64,000 bases of DNA from Halomonas halocynthiae DSM 14573 (GCF_000425725.1 NZ_KE384439.1:1-64000), one strand, 5' to 3'; positions 30,041-41,970 are shown, numbered from the stretch's first letter. Notes: generated by a model from the sequence alone, not told the origin. Made by a program: numbers and translations.

Positions 30041-31450
30041 TTAGCGCATTCGTTTGCGCTGGCTCGCAGAGGCTAAATTCATTGATTCACGATACTTGGC
30101 AACGGTACGCCGAGCAATATGGATGTCAGCTTCAGCTAGCATTTCGACAAGCCGGCTATCAGATAGCGGTTTATGGGATGGTTCATCGTTAATGAATTTA
30201 CGAATTCTGGCTCGAATGGCGGTGCTGGAGTGAGTGTTGGCGCCTTCGCCCACCTGGCTTGAAAAGAAGTGCTTTAGCTCGAACACGCCGCGTGGCGTGT
30301 GAATAAATTTTTGTGTGGTAACTCGTGAAATTGTCGATTCGTGCATGCCAACCTGCTCGGCAATATTTGCCAATATCAGCGGCTTCATGGCGGCTTCGCC
30401 TTGATCAAGAAAGTCTTGCTGATAATGCATGATGGCTTGTCCGACCTTGAGCAGGGTATCGTTACGGCTGTGCAGGCTTTTGATTAGCCATTGTGCGTCG
30501 CTGAGGTGTTGTTTGAGAAACTGGTTGTCTGGGCTGTGGTCTGCGCGTCGAATCAGGGCGGCGTAGTCAGACTGAATACGCAAGCGTGGTATGGCGTCAG
30601 GGTTAAGTTCGATAGACCAGCCATGAGTCACTTTACGCATGAGTAGGTCGGGGATGATGTAGGCATCGCTGTCGGTGTCAAAAAGGCTGCCAGGGCGCGG
30701 GTCAAGGCTGCGTAGTAGGGCAATAGTTTCGTTGAGCTGTTGCTCGTTCAGGCTGAGCCGTCGCATGAGTAGTTTGTGATTGCCACAGGCCAGCACATCG
30801 AGAAACTGGCGTGCCAGGCGCGAGGCTTGAGCACGCCACGGAGTACTGGCGGGTAAGGCGTTTAGTTGCAGTGTCAGGCATTCGCTCAGGCTGCGTGCCA
30901 TAACGCCGGTCGGCTCAAACTGTTGCAGTCGTTTTAGCACGGCTTCAATGTCTTTGATGTTAAGAGTGTTTAACCCCTGGTTGCGAAGACCGGCGCAGAT
31001 ATCCTCAAGTGGCTGAGCCAAGTAGCCATCGGAGTTGACACTGTCTATTAGGCTTTCGGCAATTTGTTGTTCCTGAACGGTGACGTCTTGCTGCAGGGTG
31101 AGCTGCCAACTTAATTGTTCTTTGAGCCCCTGTACATGGCCGTCGCGCTCAAAGTCGGGTGCTTGAGCGTTGCTGTAATAATTGGTGTCTTGGTAAGTGT
31201 CCGACCAGTCGCTGTCAACGTAGAGTTGGTCGGGTATTTCGTTATTCCAACTGTCTTCGGTGGGCTCGCTGACACTGATTTCACCAAAGCCTTCTTCCTG
31301 TTCAAGCAACGGATTGCCGTCGAGTGCTTGCTGAATTTCCTGACGCAGATCCAGGGTAGACAGTTGCAGTAAAGCAATGGCCTGCTGCAACTGAGGTGTC
31401 ATGGTCAGCTGAGTGCCAATCTTGAGCTGCAGAGAGGGTTTCATTGCCAT
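30041..31450 (-). CDS. rpoN: RNA polymerase sigma-54 factor RpoN
   Basis: A 469-residue sigma-54. The Gln- and Leu-rich activator-interaction region I is at 1-50 (QLTMTPQLQQAIALLQLS), followed by an acidic region II (about 55-105), the core-binding domain and the C-terminal DNA-binding part. The RpoN box, ARRTVAKYRE, is intact near the end. An ATG two codons downstream (31444) is an equally likely start. Sigma-54 serves nitrogen, motility and PTS-Ntr-related regulation. Confidence 0.96.
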   Translation of the reverse strand: MAMKPSLQLKIGTQLTMTPQLQQAIALLQLSTLDLRQEIQQALDGNPLLEQEEGFGEISVSEPTEDSWNNEIPDQLYVDSDWSDTYQDTNYYSNAQAPDFERDGHVQGLKEQLSWQLTLQQDVTVQEQQIAESLIDSVNSDGYLAQPLEDICAGLRNQGLNTLNIKDIEAVLKRLQQFEPTGVMARSLSECLTLQLNALPASTPWRAQASRLARQFLDVLACGNHKLLMRRLSLNEQQLNETIALLRSLDPRPGSLFDTDSDAYIIPDLLMRKVTHGWSIELNPDAIPRLRIQSDYAALIRRADHSPDNQFLKQHLSDAQWLIKSLHSRNDTLLKVGQAIMHYQQDFLDQGEAAMKPLILANIAEQVGMHESTISRVTTQKFIHTPRGVFELKHFFSSQVGEGANTHSSTAIRARIRKFINDEPSHKPLSDSRLVEMLAEADIHIARRTVAKYRESMNLASASQRKRMR

Positions 31451-31580
31451 GTCGACGTTGCTCGCACTGATAAAATAAGAAGACGGTAGTCTGTTACCCT
31501 AACGGCGACGGCTTAGGTGCGCAATAAGCGGTAAAGCAAATATTGTGCCAGTTATTTTGTTTTTTATAATATTTTAATGG

Positions 31581-32306
31581 TTATAGACGGAAATCTTGTC
31601 CGAGGTAAACATCGCGCACGCGTTGATTTGCTAGGATGGACTGGGTGTTGCCTTCCGCGATGATCTGCCCATCGCCGACAATATAGGCGCTGTCACAAAT
31701 ATCTAAGGTTTCGCGCACGTTATGGTCGGTGATGAGTACGCCGATATTGCGAGCCTTGAGCTGACGAATAATGCCCTTGATGTCGCCGACGGAAATGGGG
31801 TCCACGCCGGCAAAAGGCTCATCGAGCAGAATAAAGGCAGGCTCGGTGGCCAGTGCTCGAGCGATTTCTACCCGCCGCCGTTCGCCACCGGATAAACTCA
31901 TGCCCATATTGTCGCGAATATGGGTAATATTAAAGTCTTCTAATAACTGTTCGAGTGCTTCAAGGCGCTGCTTGCGAGACAGGGGTGTGCGTGTCTCAAG
32001 AATTGCCATGATGTTGTCAGCGACTGACAGTTTGCGAAATATCGATGCTTCCTGAGGCAGGTAGCCAATGCCAGCTTGGGCGCGTTTATGCATGGCTGCG
32101 TGAGACAAATCCTGATCATCAATGCTGACGCGTCCGGCATCAGCATTGACCAAGCCGACAATCATGTAAAACGACGTGGTTTTGCCTGCCCCGTTAGGAC
32201 CAAGTAAGCCAACAATTTGCCCCTGCGAGATATGTAGGCTGATGTCGTGAACCACACGTCGGCGCTTATAGCTTTTGGCTAAGTGTTTGGCATTAAGGGT
32301 TTTCAT
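31581..32306 (-). CDS. lptB: LPS export ATPase LptB
   Basis: A 241-residue ABC ATPase of the LptB2FG transporter, which extracts LPS from the inner membrane. Walker A is GPNGAGKTT (from residue 36), the signature is LSGGE, and Walker B is [13 protein letters not shown]. lptA overlaps its start by four bases. lptF and lptG are not in the window. Confidence 0.97.
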   Translation of the reverse strand: MKTLNAKHLAKSYKRRRVVHDISLHISQGQIVGLLGPNGAGKTTSFYMIVGLVNADAGRVSIDDQDLSHAAMHKRAQAGIGYLPQEASIFRKLSVADNIMAILETRTPLSRKQRLEALEQLLEDFNITHIRDNMGMSLSGGERRRVEIARALATEPAFILLDEPFAGVDPISVGDIKGIIRQLKARNIGVLITDHNVRETLDICDSAYIVGDGQIIAEGNTQSILANQRVRDVYLGQDFRL

Positions 32307-32830
32307 TGTCCACCTTGCTGCTCAGGCTCTAGTGTCATGCGCACACGCTGGCTGCCTTTTACGCCGTCAGCGGTAGAACGGGCCTGTACTACGCGGCGAT
32401 CAAGAAAATACTCCAGGAAACCGCCATCGAAGGTGTCGTTACCTTGGTGCAGTTCCGCTTCATCAATTAGCTCTACGCGACGTTCAGCCACATGATAGAC
32501 AATGCGTTTTGCCCAGCCTTTCATTAACTTTTCCTCAGGGGACGGCTGCTGCTCAATATAAGCGCGGTTGCCTACTGCCACTGCTCGGCTCAGTTTGCCA
32601 TCAGCATTACGATAGAGCTCCACTCGGTCGCCGTTAAGCTTCATGGTGCCTTGGCGAATGCGTACGTCGCCCTGATAGGTAGCGCTGCCAGCTAAGTTGT
32701 CTAGGTCAAAACGGTCTGCTTCTACTTGAACAGGGGCGCTGGCGTCGCTCTCAAGTGCATGAGCGTTAGCTGAAAGCAATGTCACGGCCAGAAGCCCGGC
32801 CAGCATCGTGCTGGGAGTCAATCGAATCAT
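32303..32830 (-). CDS. lptA: LPS transport periplasmic bridge protein LptA
   Basis: A 175-residue periplasmic protein with a signal peptide ([17 protein letters not shown]) and an OstA-like beta-jellyroll. LptA oligomers form the bridge carrying LPS from LptC to LptD. Motifs such as [13 protein letters not shown] and [12 protein letters not shown] fit the family. It overlaps lptC and lptB by four bases each. Confidence 0.94.
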   Translation of the reverse strand: MIRLTPSTMLAGLLAVTLLSANAHALESDASAPVQVEADRFDLDNLAGSATYQGDVRIRQGTMKLNGDRVELYRNADGKLSRAVAVGNRAYIEQQPSPEEKLMKGWAKRIVYHVAERRVELIDEAELHQGNDTFDGGFLEYFLDRRVVQARSTADGVKGSQRVRMTLEPEQQGGQ

Positions 32831-33414
32831 GGCCCTGAAGTCTCCGGTGTGGCGGGGGGGTGATAACCACGTACATTATCCGCAAGAGTGGTGCGGTTGT
32901 CATTGAGCCAGGCGTCAAAACGATAGCCTGTCATGCGCTGGGGAGGTTGACGCAGCACAGAGTAGTCGTCGCTCCAAGCATGGTCGGTATTGCCGTTATA
33001 ATGCAGTGTATGGGTGTCAAGCTGCCAGCGCTCTTCGGGAGCGTACAGCCGTGCCTGACCCATGAGTGCCATCATGTTTTCCTGGCCTAATATTTTGCCA
33101 TTGAGCGCTGTAGCAACCCAGCGGCGCTGGCTTTCATCGGTTAAGTGTATCACGGGGCGTTCGAGCAGGGTGGTGTCATCGGGCGTATGGGAAACCCGGG
33201 GAGATTCAATGCGCTGGTATGGTTGCCCGCTTTCATCGAAACGGGTGAGGTGTGCACCTTCGATGATATAATCCGGCGTACTATCGTCGTCATTGAACTC
33301 TGGGCCGGGGGGTGTGCTGTCGCGCGGGTCAAGAAAGGTCAATATGGCCCCGAGCGCCACAATAAGTAGCACCAGCCCTGTGCGGAAGCCCGGACGTGGT
33401 ATACGTACTGCCAT
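32827..33414 (-). CDS. lptC: LPS export inner-membrane protein LptC
   Basis: A 195-residue bitopic protein: one N-terminal membrane segment (LVLLIVALGAILTFL) and a periplasmic jellyroll that receives LPS from LptB2FG and passes it to LptA. Sequence similarity is low, as usual for LptC, but size, topology and position between kdsC and lptA are decisive. Its start touches the kdsC stop. Confidence 0.92.
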   Translation of the reverse strand: MAVRIPRPGFRTGLVLLIVALGAILTFLDPRDSTPPGPEFNDDDSTPDYIIEGAHLTRFDESGQPYQRIESPRVSHTPDDTTLLERPVIHLTDESQRRWVATALNGKILGQENMMALMGQARLYAPEERWQLDTHTLHYNGNTDHAWSDDYSVLRQPPQRMTGYRFDAWLNDNRTTLADNVRGYHPPATPETSGP

Positions 33415-33971
33415 TAGTTTGGCACCTGCAGGTAGCTTTCCATCAGCTCATTCCAGTGGCCCTGGGCATGCAGTAAGGCATCGCAAATTTCACGGGCGGC
33501 ACCTTGGCCGCCTGCTCGTTCTGTTACCCAATTGGCATGCTGTTGAATATAGCGTGGCGCATTGGGAACACTAATACCGACACCGCTGTGATGGATTGCC
33601 GCTAGGTCAGGTAAGTCGTCGCCGCAATAAGCGACTTCATCAAGGCGGATAGCCAGTTGCTGGCATAGCTCGCGAAGCACCGGAAGTTTGCTTTCAACAC
33701 CTTGAAAGAGATGGGTAATGCCTAGTGACGCTGCGCGCTGAGCCACCATGGGCGATTTGCGCCCGGTGATGAGTGCAACGTGGATGCCAAACCGTTTGGC
33801 CAGCTTCAGCCCATGACCATCCAATACATGAAATGACTTGATCTCAGCGCCATTGCTATCGAAATACAGCTGGCCATCGCTGAGCACGCCATCAACGTCT
33901 AAAGCCAGCAGGCGCACTGCGCGCAGGCGTTCCAGTAGCTGTGGGGTTAGAGAACAGGGCGCTTGGCTCAT
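33414..33971 (-). CDS. kdsC: 3-deoxy-D-manno-octulosonate 8-phosphate phosphatase KdsC
   Basis: A 185-residue HAD phosphatase that removes phosphate from Kdo-8-P, the third step of Kdo synthesis for LPS. The HAD motif is DVDGVLSDG with catalytic D25 and D27; CGDDLPDL is the metal-binding motif IV. It is a C0-type HAD without a large cap, as expected for the tetrameric KdsC. Confidence 0.95.
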   Translation of the reverse strand: MSQAPCSLTPQLLERLRAVRLLALDVDGVLSDGQLYFDSNGAEIKSFHVLDGHGLKLAKRFGIHVALITGRKSPMVAQRAASLGITHLFQGVESKLPVLRELCQQLAIRLDEVAYCGDDLPDLAAIHHSGVGISVPNAPRYIQQHANWVTERAGGQGAAREICDALLHAQGHWNELMESYLQVPN

Positions 33972-34002
33972 GGGGTGTCCTTGGTGCGTGAATTAGTCGG
34001 GT

Positions 34003-34968
34003 TCAGATGACGCCGCTGCTAAGCAGATCGTGCATGTGAAGCGCGCCTACTGGGCGCTGATCAATATCAACAACCGCGAGCGCTGTGATGCGATTATCTT
34101 CCATGACTCGTACGGCCTCGGCCGCTAGCATATCAGGGTTTACTCTAAGGCCTGGTGTGGTCATGACACTATCGACGCTCAGACCTGAGAGATCGGTGTG
34201 TTGGTCTAGGGTGCGGCGCAGGTCGCCATCGGTATAGACTCCGGCAAGCGTGCCGTCCGGCGAAACTACGCAGGTGAACCCTAATCCTTGGCGAGTGATT
34301 TCCAGCAGGGCATCACGCAAGGGGCTGCCCTCAGCGACTCGAGGTAAACGCTTGCCGCAATGCATTAAGTCTGACACCTTCAAGAGCAGGCGTTTACCTA
34401 AGCTGCCGCCAGGGTGAGAGAGTGCAAAGTCTTCAGCGGTGAAGCCGCGAGCTTCAAGCAGGGCGACGGCCAGTGCGTCGCCCATGGCTAGTGCAGCTGT
34501 GGTTGATGAGGTGGGGGCCAGGTCTAGCGGGCAGGCCTCGCGCTCAACGGCTACATTAATATGGGCGTCGGCATGGTTCGCCAGGGTAGAGCCAGGGCGC
34601 CCCGTTATGCTGACAAGGGGCGTGCCGAGGCGTTTTAGCAACGGTAGCAGTGCTGTCACTTCGCCGGTTTCACCCGAGTTAGACAGTGCCACTACGACAT
34701 CGCCCGGCGTCACCATGCCCAAATCACCGTGGCTGGCTTCGCCGGGGTGAACAAAAAACGCTGGTGTTCCGGTGCTGGCTAGAGTTGCTGCTATCTTACT
34801 GGCAATATGACCAGACTTTCCCATGCCGGTAACTATGACGCGCCCTCGGCAGGCAAGTATTAACTGACAGGCATGTTCAAAGTTGTCATCTAGTTGTTGT
34901 TCCAGTGCCGCAATAGCCTGTGACTCCAGCCTAAGTGTGTGTATAGCGCTTGCATGGAAATTCGGCAT
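34003..34968 (-). CDS. kdsD: Arabinose-5-phosphate isomerase KdsD
   Basis: A 321-residue enzyme converting ribulose 5-phosphate to arabinose 5-phosphate, the Kdo precursor. It has an N-terminal SIS domain (GMGKSGHIASKIAATLASTG, then SNSGETGE) and two C-terminal CBS domains from about residue 205. First gene of the leftward kdsD-kdsC-lptCAB run; it is divergent from mlaF across about 180 bases. Confidence 0.95.
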   Translation of the reverse strand: MPNFHASAIHTLRLESQAIAALEQQLDDNFEHACQLILACRGRVIVTGMGKSGHIASKIAATLASTGTPAFFVHPGEASHGDLGMVTPGDVVVALSNSGETGEVTALLPLLKRLGTPLVSITGRPGSTLANHADAHINVAVEREACPLDLAPTSSTTAALAMGDALAVALLEARGFTAEDFALSHPGGSLGKRLLLKVSDLMHCGKRLPRVAEGSPLRDALLEITRQGLGFTCVVSPDGTLAGVYTDGDLRRTLDQHTDLSGLSVDSVMTTPGLRVNPDMLAAEAVRVMEDNRITALAVVDIDQRPVGALHMHDLLSSGVI

Positions 34969-35149
34969 GATGGGGCTTTTCGTCAGTTAGTCAGCTCGGA
35001 GTGCTTGGCAAAAGGTTTTTTACACGTTAAATGCCTCGCGGTTTTAGGTATTGAAACCTGTCGCCTCGGCGCGTGCAAGTTGGCAGCGCTGGCGCTGATT
35101 AGGAGGATTAGGATACGATGTTCGATAATTATTTCCAGAGGCTGGGCGG

Positions 35150-35962
35150 ATGACTGAAAAGCCTTTTGTCGAAATTGAGGATTTACGCTTCTCACGCGGT
35201 AAATCCGAAATATTTCGTGGTATGAGTCTGGCGATTCCCAAGGGCAAAATCACCGCCATTATGGGGCCCAGCGGAACAGGTAAAACAACGCTGCTGAAGC
35301 TGATTGGCGGGCAGCTGGTGCCAGATTCAGGGCGTGTAATTATCGACGGACATGATGTGAACGCTCTTTCTCGGCGAGCATTGTTTCAGCTGCGTCGTCG
35401 CATGGGCATGTTGTTCCAGAGCGGGGCGCTGTTTTCTGATCTGAGTGTTTTCGAGAACGTGGCTTTTCCACTGCGTGTGCATACCAACCTTCCGGAAGCT
35501 ATGGTACGCGATTTGGTGCTGATGAAGCTGGAAGCTGTGGGGCTGCGCGGCGCGCGCTCGCTGATGCCGTCAGAGTTGTCGGGTGGAATGGCGAGACGAG
35601 TGGCGTTGGCTCGCGCTATTGCCCTGGACCCAGAGCTGATCATGTATGACGAGCCGTTTGTTGGGCAGGACCCTGTTTCGATGGGGGTGCTGGTACAGTT
35701 GATCAAGCGCATTAACGATGCGCTAGGGCTAACGGCAATTGTTGTCTCTCACGATATCAAAGAAGCGATGTCAATTGCTGACTATGTCTATGTTATTGCT
35801 GATGGCGTCGTCATGGGGCAAGGGACACCCGAAGCACTCAATACCGAAGACAACCCGCGTGTACGGCAATTTATTCACGGTGAGCCGGACGGCCCTGTGC
35901 CGTTTCATTACCCAGCCGCCGGTTACGCGGCAGATCTGATGGGCACGGAGGGTACACGATGA
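35150..35962 (+). CDS. mlaF: Phospholipid ABC transporter ATP-binding protein MlaF
   Basis: A 270-residue ABC ATPase of the MlaFEDB complex, which moves phospholipids between inner membrane and MlaC to keep the outer membrane asymmetric. Walker A is GPSGTGKTT (39-47), signature [14 protein letters not shown], Walker [14 protein letters not shown]. The C-terminal extension after about 240 is where MlaF docks to its partner and MlaB. Overlaps mlaE by four bases. Confidence 0.96.
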   Translation: MTEKPFVEIEDLRFSRGKSEIFRGMSLAIPKGKITAIMGPSGTGKTTLLKLIGGQLVPDSGRVIIDGHDVNALSRRALFQLRRRMGMLFQSGALFSDLSVFENVAFPLRVHTNLPEAMVRDLVLMKLEAVGLRGARSLMPSELSGGMARRVALARAIALDPELIMYDEPFVGQDPVSMGVLVQLIKRINDALGLTAIVVSHDIKEAMSIADYVYVIADGVVMGQGTPEALNTEDNPRVRQFIHGEPDGPVPFHYPAAGYAADLMGTEGTR

Positions 35963-36741
35963 CTGCCTGGCTAATACGGCTTGGTCGCAACACGCTGGAT
36001 GGCGTTGAAGCGCTAGGGCAGGCTGGCATTTTTTTGGCGCAGTCAGTTATCGGCTGGCCCAGTCGTGAAGGGCTTCGCCTGTGGCTGCGCCAGATGCATT
36101 TTGTCGGCGTAATGTCGTTGGCAATTGTGCTGGTGTCAGGGCTATTTATCGGCATGGTGCTGGCGCTGCAGGGCTACACTATTTTGGTCGATTTCGGTGC
36201 AGCCGATGCGCTTGGCCAAATGGTGGCGTTGTCACTGCTGCGTGAGCTAGCTCCGGTGGTTGCGGCATTACTGTTTGCTGGTCGGGCAGGCTCGGCATTG
36301 ACGGCTGAAATTGGCTTAATGAAAGCCACAGAGCAGTTGTCTAGCATGGAAATGATCGGTGTTGACCCTCTGCGTCGCGTCGTGGCGCCACGCTTATGGG
36401 CGGGCTTTGTTTCCCTGCCGCTACTAACCATCGGGTTTAGTGTGGTTGGTATCTGGGGTGGTCAGCTAGTGGGTGTTGATTGGCTGGGCGTCTTCGAAGG
36501 GTCTTATTGGGGAAATATGCAGGCCAGCGTTAACTTTATTGATGATGTGGGCAACGGGCTGGTGAAAAGTCTGGTGTTCGCTTTGGTCGTTACCTGGATC
36601 GCGGTCTATCAAGGCTACGCGTTGATTCCGACATCCGAAGGCATATCGCGAGCCACGACACGCACGGTGGTGTATTCGTCGCTTGCGGTACTGGGCCTTG
36701 ATTTTATTCTCACCGCGGTAATGTTCGGAAACTTTGCCTGA
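35959..36741 (+). CDS. mlaE: Phospholipid ABC transporter permease MlaE
   Basis: A 260-residue permease with an N-terminal amphipathic helix and about five membrane segments. The conserved cytosolic loop [24 protein letters not shown] and [19 protein letters not shown] are diagnostic. It is the membrane core of MlaFEDB. mlaD follows after 16 bases. Confidence 0.96.
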   Translation: MTAWLIRLGRNTLDGVEALGQAGIFLAQSVIGWPSREGLRLWLRQMHFVGVMSLAIVLVSGLFIGMVLALQGYTILVDFGAADALGQMVALSLLRELAPVVAALLFAGRAGSALTAEIGLMKATEQLSSMEMIGVDPLRRVVAPRLWAGFVSLPLLTIGFSVVGIWGGQLVGVDWLGVFEGSYWGNMQASVNFIDDVGNGLVKSLVFALVVTWIAVYQGYALIPTSEGISRATTRTVVYSSLAVLGLDFILTAVMFGNFA

Positions 36742-36757
36742 TGTTCGGAGACACATA

Positions 36758-37222
36758 ATGAAACGCAGTAAGTGGATGGAGTTGGGCGTTGGCCTGTTTA
36801 TGTTGGCTGGTGTTCTGGGGCTGGTGTTTCTCGGCCTCCGTGTCAGTGGGCTCAGTTTTGAAGCGCCGCAGAATACCTTTCAACTGGAGGCGAACTTTGG
36901 CAATACGGGCGGGCTGAAGCCGCGTTCACGCGTCACTATGGCTGGTGTAACGGTGGGCCGTGTGCAAAGCATTTCTCTTGATACCGAATGGCTTGATGCC
37001 AGGGTGGTGTTGAGCTTGAATGCGGATCTTGAAAACAAACTGCCCGAAGACACCACAGCAGCCATTTTAACATCGGGGCTGTTGGGTGAGCAGTATATCG
37101 GTCTTTCGGTGGGCGGCGCGCCAGATATGCTGGCTGATGGAGATCGCATTCGTGATACCCAGTCGGCGCTGGTTCTGGAAGAGTTGATTCAGCAATTTAT
37201 TTCCCAGGCAATCGAGGATTGA
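36758..37222 (+). CDS. mlaD: Phospholipid-binding MCE protein MlaD
   Basis: A 154-residue protein with one N-terminal membrane segment and an MCE domain (about 40-120), which forms a hexameric ring over MlaE through which lipids pass. GGLKPRSRVTMAGVTVGRV and LTSGLLGEQYIGL are typical. The ATG at 36758 has CGGAGA upstream; an upstream in-frame start lies within mlaE. Length is shorter than E. coli MlaD (183). Confidence 0.95.
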   Translation: MKRSKWMELGVGLFMLAGVLGLVFLGLRVSGLSFEAPQNTFQLEANFGNTGGLKPRSRVTMAGVTVGRVQSISLDTEWLDARVVLSLNADLENKLPEDTTAAILTSGLLGEQYIGLSVGGAPDMLADGDRIRDTQSALVLEELIQQFISQAIED

Positions 37223-37884
37223 TGAACATGGTGTTTTCCTGTCTATCGGGCCGTATTCAAGCGGCTGTGCTGAGTGCTTTGTTGATAATGTCATCATTGC
37301 CTGCCATGGCGCAGAGCAATGATCCTGAGCAAATCATTCGCACCAGCGTGAATCAGTTGATGAGCCAGTTGGAAGGGCGCAAGGACTATTACGTCAACCA
37401 TCCCGGTGAACTTAAGCAAGTGGTAGAAAACAGCCTGAGTCATGTGGCTGACTTTCGTTATATCGGTGCTAGTGTAATGGGGCGCTATTTTTCTAACGCT
37501 ACGCCCGAGCAGCGTTCGCGTTTTGCGAATGTGTTTCGCCAAACATTGATTGATACTTATGCTAAGGGGTTGGTGACGTTCGACTACCGCGAACTTCGCG
37601 TGTTGAATAATCAGCAGGCCGAACGCTATGAAGACCAAGCCAATGTCACCATGGAAGTGGTTGCCACTGATGGCAAGGTGTTTCCTGTTAGCTACACCAT
37701 GCGCCTGAGTGATGGCCAGTGGAAAGTGGTTAACGTCATTGTTAATGGCATTAATCTGGGCCTGACATTCCGTAATCAGTTTGACCAGGCGATGCGCCAG
37801 AAAGACCGCAATTATGATGCCGTAATTAATTCATGGTCGCCCGACCTGGACGCCGAGGAGCTAGAGCGAGGCGGTAATTCATGA
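37222..37884 (+). CDS. mlaC: Periplasmic phospholipid carrier MlaC
   Basis: A 220-residue secreted protein with a signal peptide ending at SLPAMA. MlaC shuttles a phospholipid between MlaA at the outer membrane and MlaD. RFANVFRQTLIDTYAKGL and GQWKVVNVIVNGINLGL are family hallmarks. The start overlaps the mlaD stop; ATG at 37228 is also possible. mlaA is not in the window. Confidence 0.95.
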   Translation: MNMVFSCLSGRIQAAVLSALLIMSSLPAMAQSNDPEQIIRTSVNQLMSQLEGRKDYYVNHPGELKQVVENSLSHVADFRYIGASVMGRYFSNATPEQRSRFANVFRQTLIDTYAKGLVTFDYRELRVLNNQQAERYEDQANVTMEVVATDGKVFPVSYTMRLSDGQWKVVNVIVNGINLGLTFRNQFDQAMRQKDRNYDAVINSWSPDLDAEELERGGNS

Positions 37885-38222
37885 GTGTGTTGCTTGAGGC
37901 GGAGTCAAGCCGCCTTGAAGTCAAAGGTAGCGCGCTTGCGGTGACGGGTAGCGTCGATTTCGACGGTGCTGCCGAACTGGCGAGCGCCGGTAGTGAGTGG
38001 TTGGCGCTGCAGCCGGCCAGCTCTTGCGTGGCTTTCGATTTTGGTGGTGTAAGCCGTGTGAGTAGCGCAGCCATTAGTGTCATGCTGGAGTGGTTACGCA
38101 AAGCCAGAGTGCAGCATCTGACAGTACAGTCTGTTGAGCTGTCTCCTTCGCTTCAACGTTTAGCGGAAATTGCGGGCCTAGACAGCCAGCTTGCTGCGCT
38201 AACAGAGGCTGCAAGTCACTGA
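37881..38222 (+). CDS. mlaB: STAS-domain protein MlaB
   Basis: A 113-residue single-STAS-domain protein that binds MlaF and supports assembly and activity of the transporter. The core reads VAFDFGGVSRVSSAAISVMLEW, with the serine cluster at the usual STAS site. It overlaps the mlaC stop by four bases and ends the mla operon. Confidence 0.9.
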   Translation: MSVLLEAESSRLEVKGSALAVTGSVDFDGAAELASAGSEWLALQPASSCVAFDFGGVSRVSSAAISVMLEWLRKARVQHLTVQSVELSPSLQRLAEIAGLDSQLAALTEAASH

Positions 38223-38343
38223 AGCCGTTCTCAGCATCGCCAAGTGTGGTACTTTTCTTTACTATATCTCCGCAATTCTTGCCGTTATTGGGCCATGGTG
38301 CCCAGTAACGCGCAGTGGTTCCATAATGACAAGTGAGGGTCCG

Positions 38344-38613
38344 ATGCAACCGACTGACGTTAAGGCGCTGCTTGAAAGCCGTATTGAAGGCTGTGATTTT
38401 CTTATTAAAGGTGAAGGCTGCGACTTTCAGGTCATCGCCATCGGTGATGTGTTTGACGAGCTGTCACGGATCAAAAGCCAGCAGCTCATTCTAGGTGCGC
38501 TATCTGATGAGATCGCCTCAGGCGCACTACATGCGATTACCGTGCGTACTTATACGCCGCTGAAGTGGCAGGATGCGCCAGAAAATACCTCCCAAATGAA
38601 CCCGGGAGCCTGA
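38344..38613 (+). CDS. ibaG: BolA-family protein IbaG
   Basis: An 89-residue BolA-like protein. BolA proteins form [2Fe-2S] complexes with monothiol glutaredoxins; IbaG is linked to acid resistance and envelope in enterics. The GEGCDFQVIAIGDVFDEL region, and His in GALHAITVRTYTP, fit. ATG at 38344 has GTGAGGG upstream; an in-frame ATG at 38326 is less likely. murA starts three bases after its stop. Confidence 0.92.
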   Translation: MQPTDVKALLESRIEGCDFLIKGEGCDFQVIAIGDVFDELSRIKSQQLILGALSDEIASGALHAITVRTYTPLKWQDAPENTSQMNPGA

Positions 38614-39885
<1,272 letters not shown>

Positions 39886-39935
39886 ATTTGCCACCGTTAC
39901 TGTGACAGGCAATCCAAGAACGACAGGCAAAATTC

Positions 39936-40580
39936 ATGAGCAAGCAATTGATACTGGCCCTTTCTAAAGGTCGCATACTCGACGAAACGTTACCTTTGTT
40001 GGCCGAAGCTGGCATTACGCCTGCTGAAGATTTACGTGCCAGCCGCAAGCTGCTGTTTGACACCAATATGCCCGGCGTCAAACTCGTAGTGATTCGCGCC
40101 ACCGACGTGCCTACCTACGTACAACTGGGTGCGGCAGATGTCGGCATAGCGGGCAAAGATGTACTGCTTGAGCACGGTGCTGAGGGGCTGTATGAGCCCA
40201 TCGATCTGGAGATTGCGCGTTGCCGACTGATGACGGCAGGCGTACAAGGTGTTGAACCGGCTCGGGCTCGGCTGCGGGTTGCTACCAAGTTTGTCAATGT
40301 GGCACGTCGTTACTACGCTGCCCAGGGTATCCAAGCCGAAGTGATTAAATTGTATGGTGCCATGGAGCTGGCCCCGATGATGAACCTGGCTGATGAAATC
40401 GTCGATATCGTCGATACTGGCAACACTCTGCGCGCCAATGGCATGGAGCCGCGTGAATTGATTGCGCCAATCAGCACTCGGCTAGTGGTTAATCAGGCGG
40501 CCATGACGATGAAGCACGAGCGCATTAAGCCGCTACTGGAAGGCATGCGAGCTGCTGTGGCGCGCCGCCGCGCAGCTTGA
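39936..40580 (+). CDS. hisG: ATP phosphoribosyltransferase HisG (short form)
   Basis: A 214-residue short-form HisG, first enzyme of histidine synthesis (ATP plus PRPP). It lacks the C-terminal regulatory domain of the about 300-residue long form; short forms normally need the HisS-like subunit HisZ, not present in this window. [12 protein letters not shown] and the PRPP loop [16 protein letters not shown] are conserved. hisD follows after about 80 bases. Confidence 0.95.
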   Translation: MSKQLILALSKGRILDETLPLLAEAGITPAEDLRASRKLLFDTNMPGVKLVVIRATDVPTYVQLGAADVGIAGKDVLLEHGAEGLYEPIDLEIARCRLMTAGVQGVEPARARLRVATKFVNVARRYYAAQGIQAEVIKLYGAMELAPMMNLADEIVDIVDTGNTLRANGMEPRELIAPISTRLVVNQAAMTMKHERIKPLLEGMRAAVARRRAA

Positions 40581-40659
40581 TGCCCAGGGTAATGGTCATC
40601 AACGTGTAATGAATGAACACTACGGGCATATCAAATACTGAATAGCGAGAATTGGCACC

Positions 40660-41970
40660 ATGGCGACCCCGATGAGCATAGCTCGGCTATCCACTGCGGA
40701 CAGCGATTTTAACGCCCGTCTTGAGGCATTGTTGGCGTGGGACAGTGTGTCCAACGCTGAACTGGCGCAGCGTGTGGACGAGATGATTGCCGCGGTCCGG
40801 CATCGGGGCGACAGTGCTCTGGTGGAATATAGCAATCGTTTCGATCGCTTGGCCGTCTCCAGCATGGCTGAGTTGACGCTGAGCCCCGAGCGTCTTAAAC
40901 AGGCCTTTGATGGCCTGTCTGATGAGCAGCGTGATGCGCTCTCCACTGCTGCCGAGCGTGTCCGCAGTTATCACGAGCGTCAGAAAGCAGGCTCTTGGCA
41001 ATACACCGAAGTTGACGGTAGTGTGCTTGGTCAAAAGGTTACGCCGCTTGATCGTGCTGGTATTTATGTGCCCGGTGGCAAGGCCGCCTATCCTTCCTCA
41101 GTGTTGATGAATGCCATTCCCGCCAAGGTCGCAGGTGTGGCTGAAATCATCATGGTAGTGCCCACGCCCGACGGTGTACTAAACGACCTGGTATTAGCTG
41201 CCGCTCACCTGGCTGGTGTCGATCAAGTGTTCACCATTGGCGGCGCCCAGGCCGTCGCCGCGCTGGCCTATGGCACCGAAAGTGTGCCCCGAGTCGATAA
41301 GATTGTCGGCCCTGGCAATATTTACGTGGCCACTGCCAAGCGTGCGGTATTCGGCCAGGTCGGTATCGACATGATTGCAGGGCCCTCGGAAATTCTGGTG
41401 GTATCTGACGGGGAAACCGATCCTGAGTGGTTGGCCATGGACCTGTTTTCTCAAGCCGAGCACGACGAAGACGCCCAAGCGATTTTGGTTAGCTGGAACA
41501 GCCAACACCTCGATGCCGTCGCCGACGCCATGGCACGCCAATTGCCGACGCTTGAGCGTGAAAGTATCGCCCGCACTTCAGTGGCCGAGCGAGGGGCATT
41601 GATTCATTGCCGCAATCGCGAAGATGCTGTCGCGCTGATCAATCGCATTGCCCCCGAGCATTTAGAGTTGTCCGTCGCCGAGCCTGAGAACTGGCTGCCC
41701 GACGTGCGTCACGCTGGTGCTGTTTTTATGGGCCGCCACACCGCCGAAGCGCTGGGCGACTACTGCGCTGGCCCCAACCACGTGCTGCCCACCTCCGGCA
41801 CCGCGCGCTTCTCCTCACCGCTGGGCGTCTACGACTTCCAGAAACGTTCCTCCATCATCCACTGCAGCCCCGAAGGCGCCTCCACTTTGGGCAAAACCGC
41901 CTCAGTGCTGGCTCGCGGCGAGTCCCTCACCGCCCATGCCCGCAGCGCGGAATTTCGTATCATCGACTAA
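40660..41970 (+). CDS. hisD: Histidinol dehydrogenase HisD
   Basis: A 436-residue NAD- and zinc-dependent enzyme catalysing the last two steps of histidine synthesis. [14 protein letters not shown] carries zinc and catalytic residues; [10 protein letters not shown] and [14 protein letters not shown] are family signatures. The last third is richer in C at third codon positions than the first, and an array of palindromic repeats starts 30 bases after the stop. In pseudomonads hisC follows; here it does not. Confidence 0.96.
   Translation: MATPMSIARLSTADSDFNARLEALLAWDSVSNAELAQRVDEMIAAVRHRGDSALVEYSNRFDRLAVSSMAELTLSPERLKQAFDGLSDEQRDALSTAAERVRSYHERQKAGSWQYTEVDGSVLGQKVTPLDRAGIYVPGGKAAYPSSVLMNAIPAKVAGVAEIIMVVPTPDGVLNDLVLAAAHLAGVDQVFTIGGAQAVAALAYGTESVPRVDKIVGPGNIYVATAKRAVFGQVGIDMIAGPSEILVVSDGETDPEWLAMDLFSQAEHDEDAQAILVSWNSQHLDAVADAMARQLPTLERESIARTSVAERGALIHCRNREDAVALINRIAPEHLELSVAEPENWLPDVRHAGAVFMGRHTAEALGDYCAGPNHVLPTSGTARFSSPLGVYDFQKRSSIIHCSPEGASTLGKTASVLARGESLTAHARSAEFRIID

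Noticed and set aside
38280..38312. GTTATTGGGC/GCCCAGTAAC hairpin between mlaB and ibaG as a terminator
   Set aside because: It has a mismatch and no U tract, and mlaB-ibaG are often co-transcribed.
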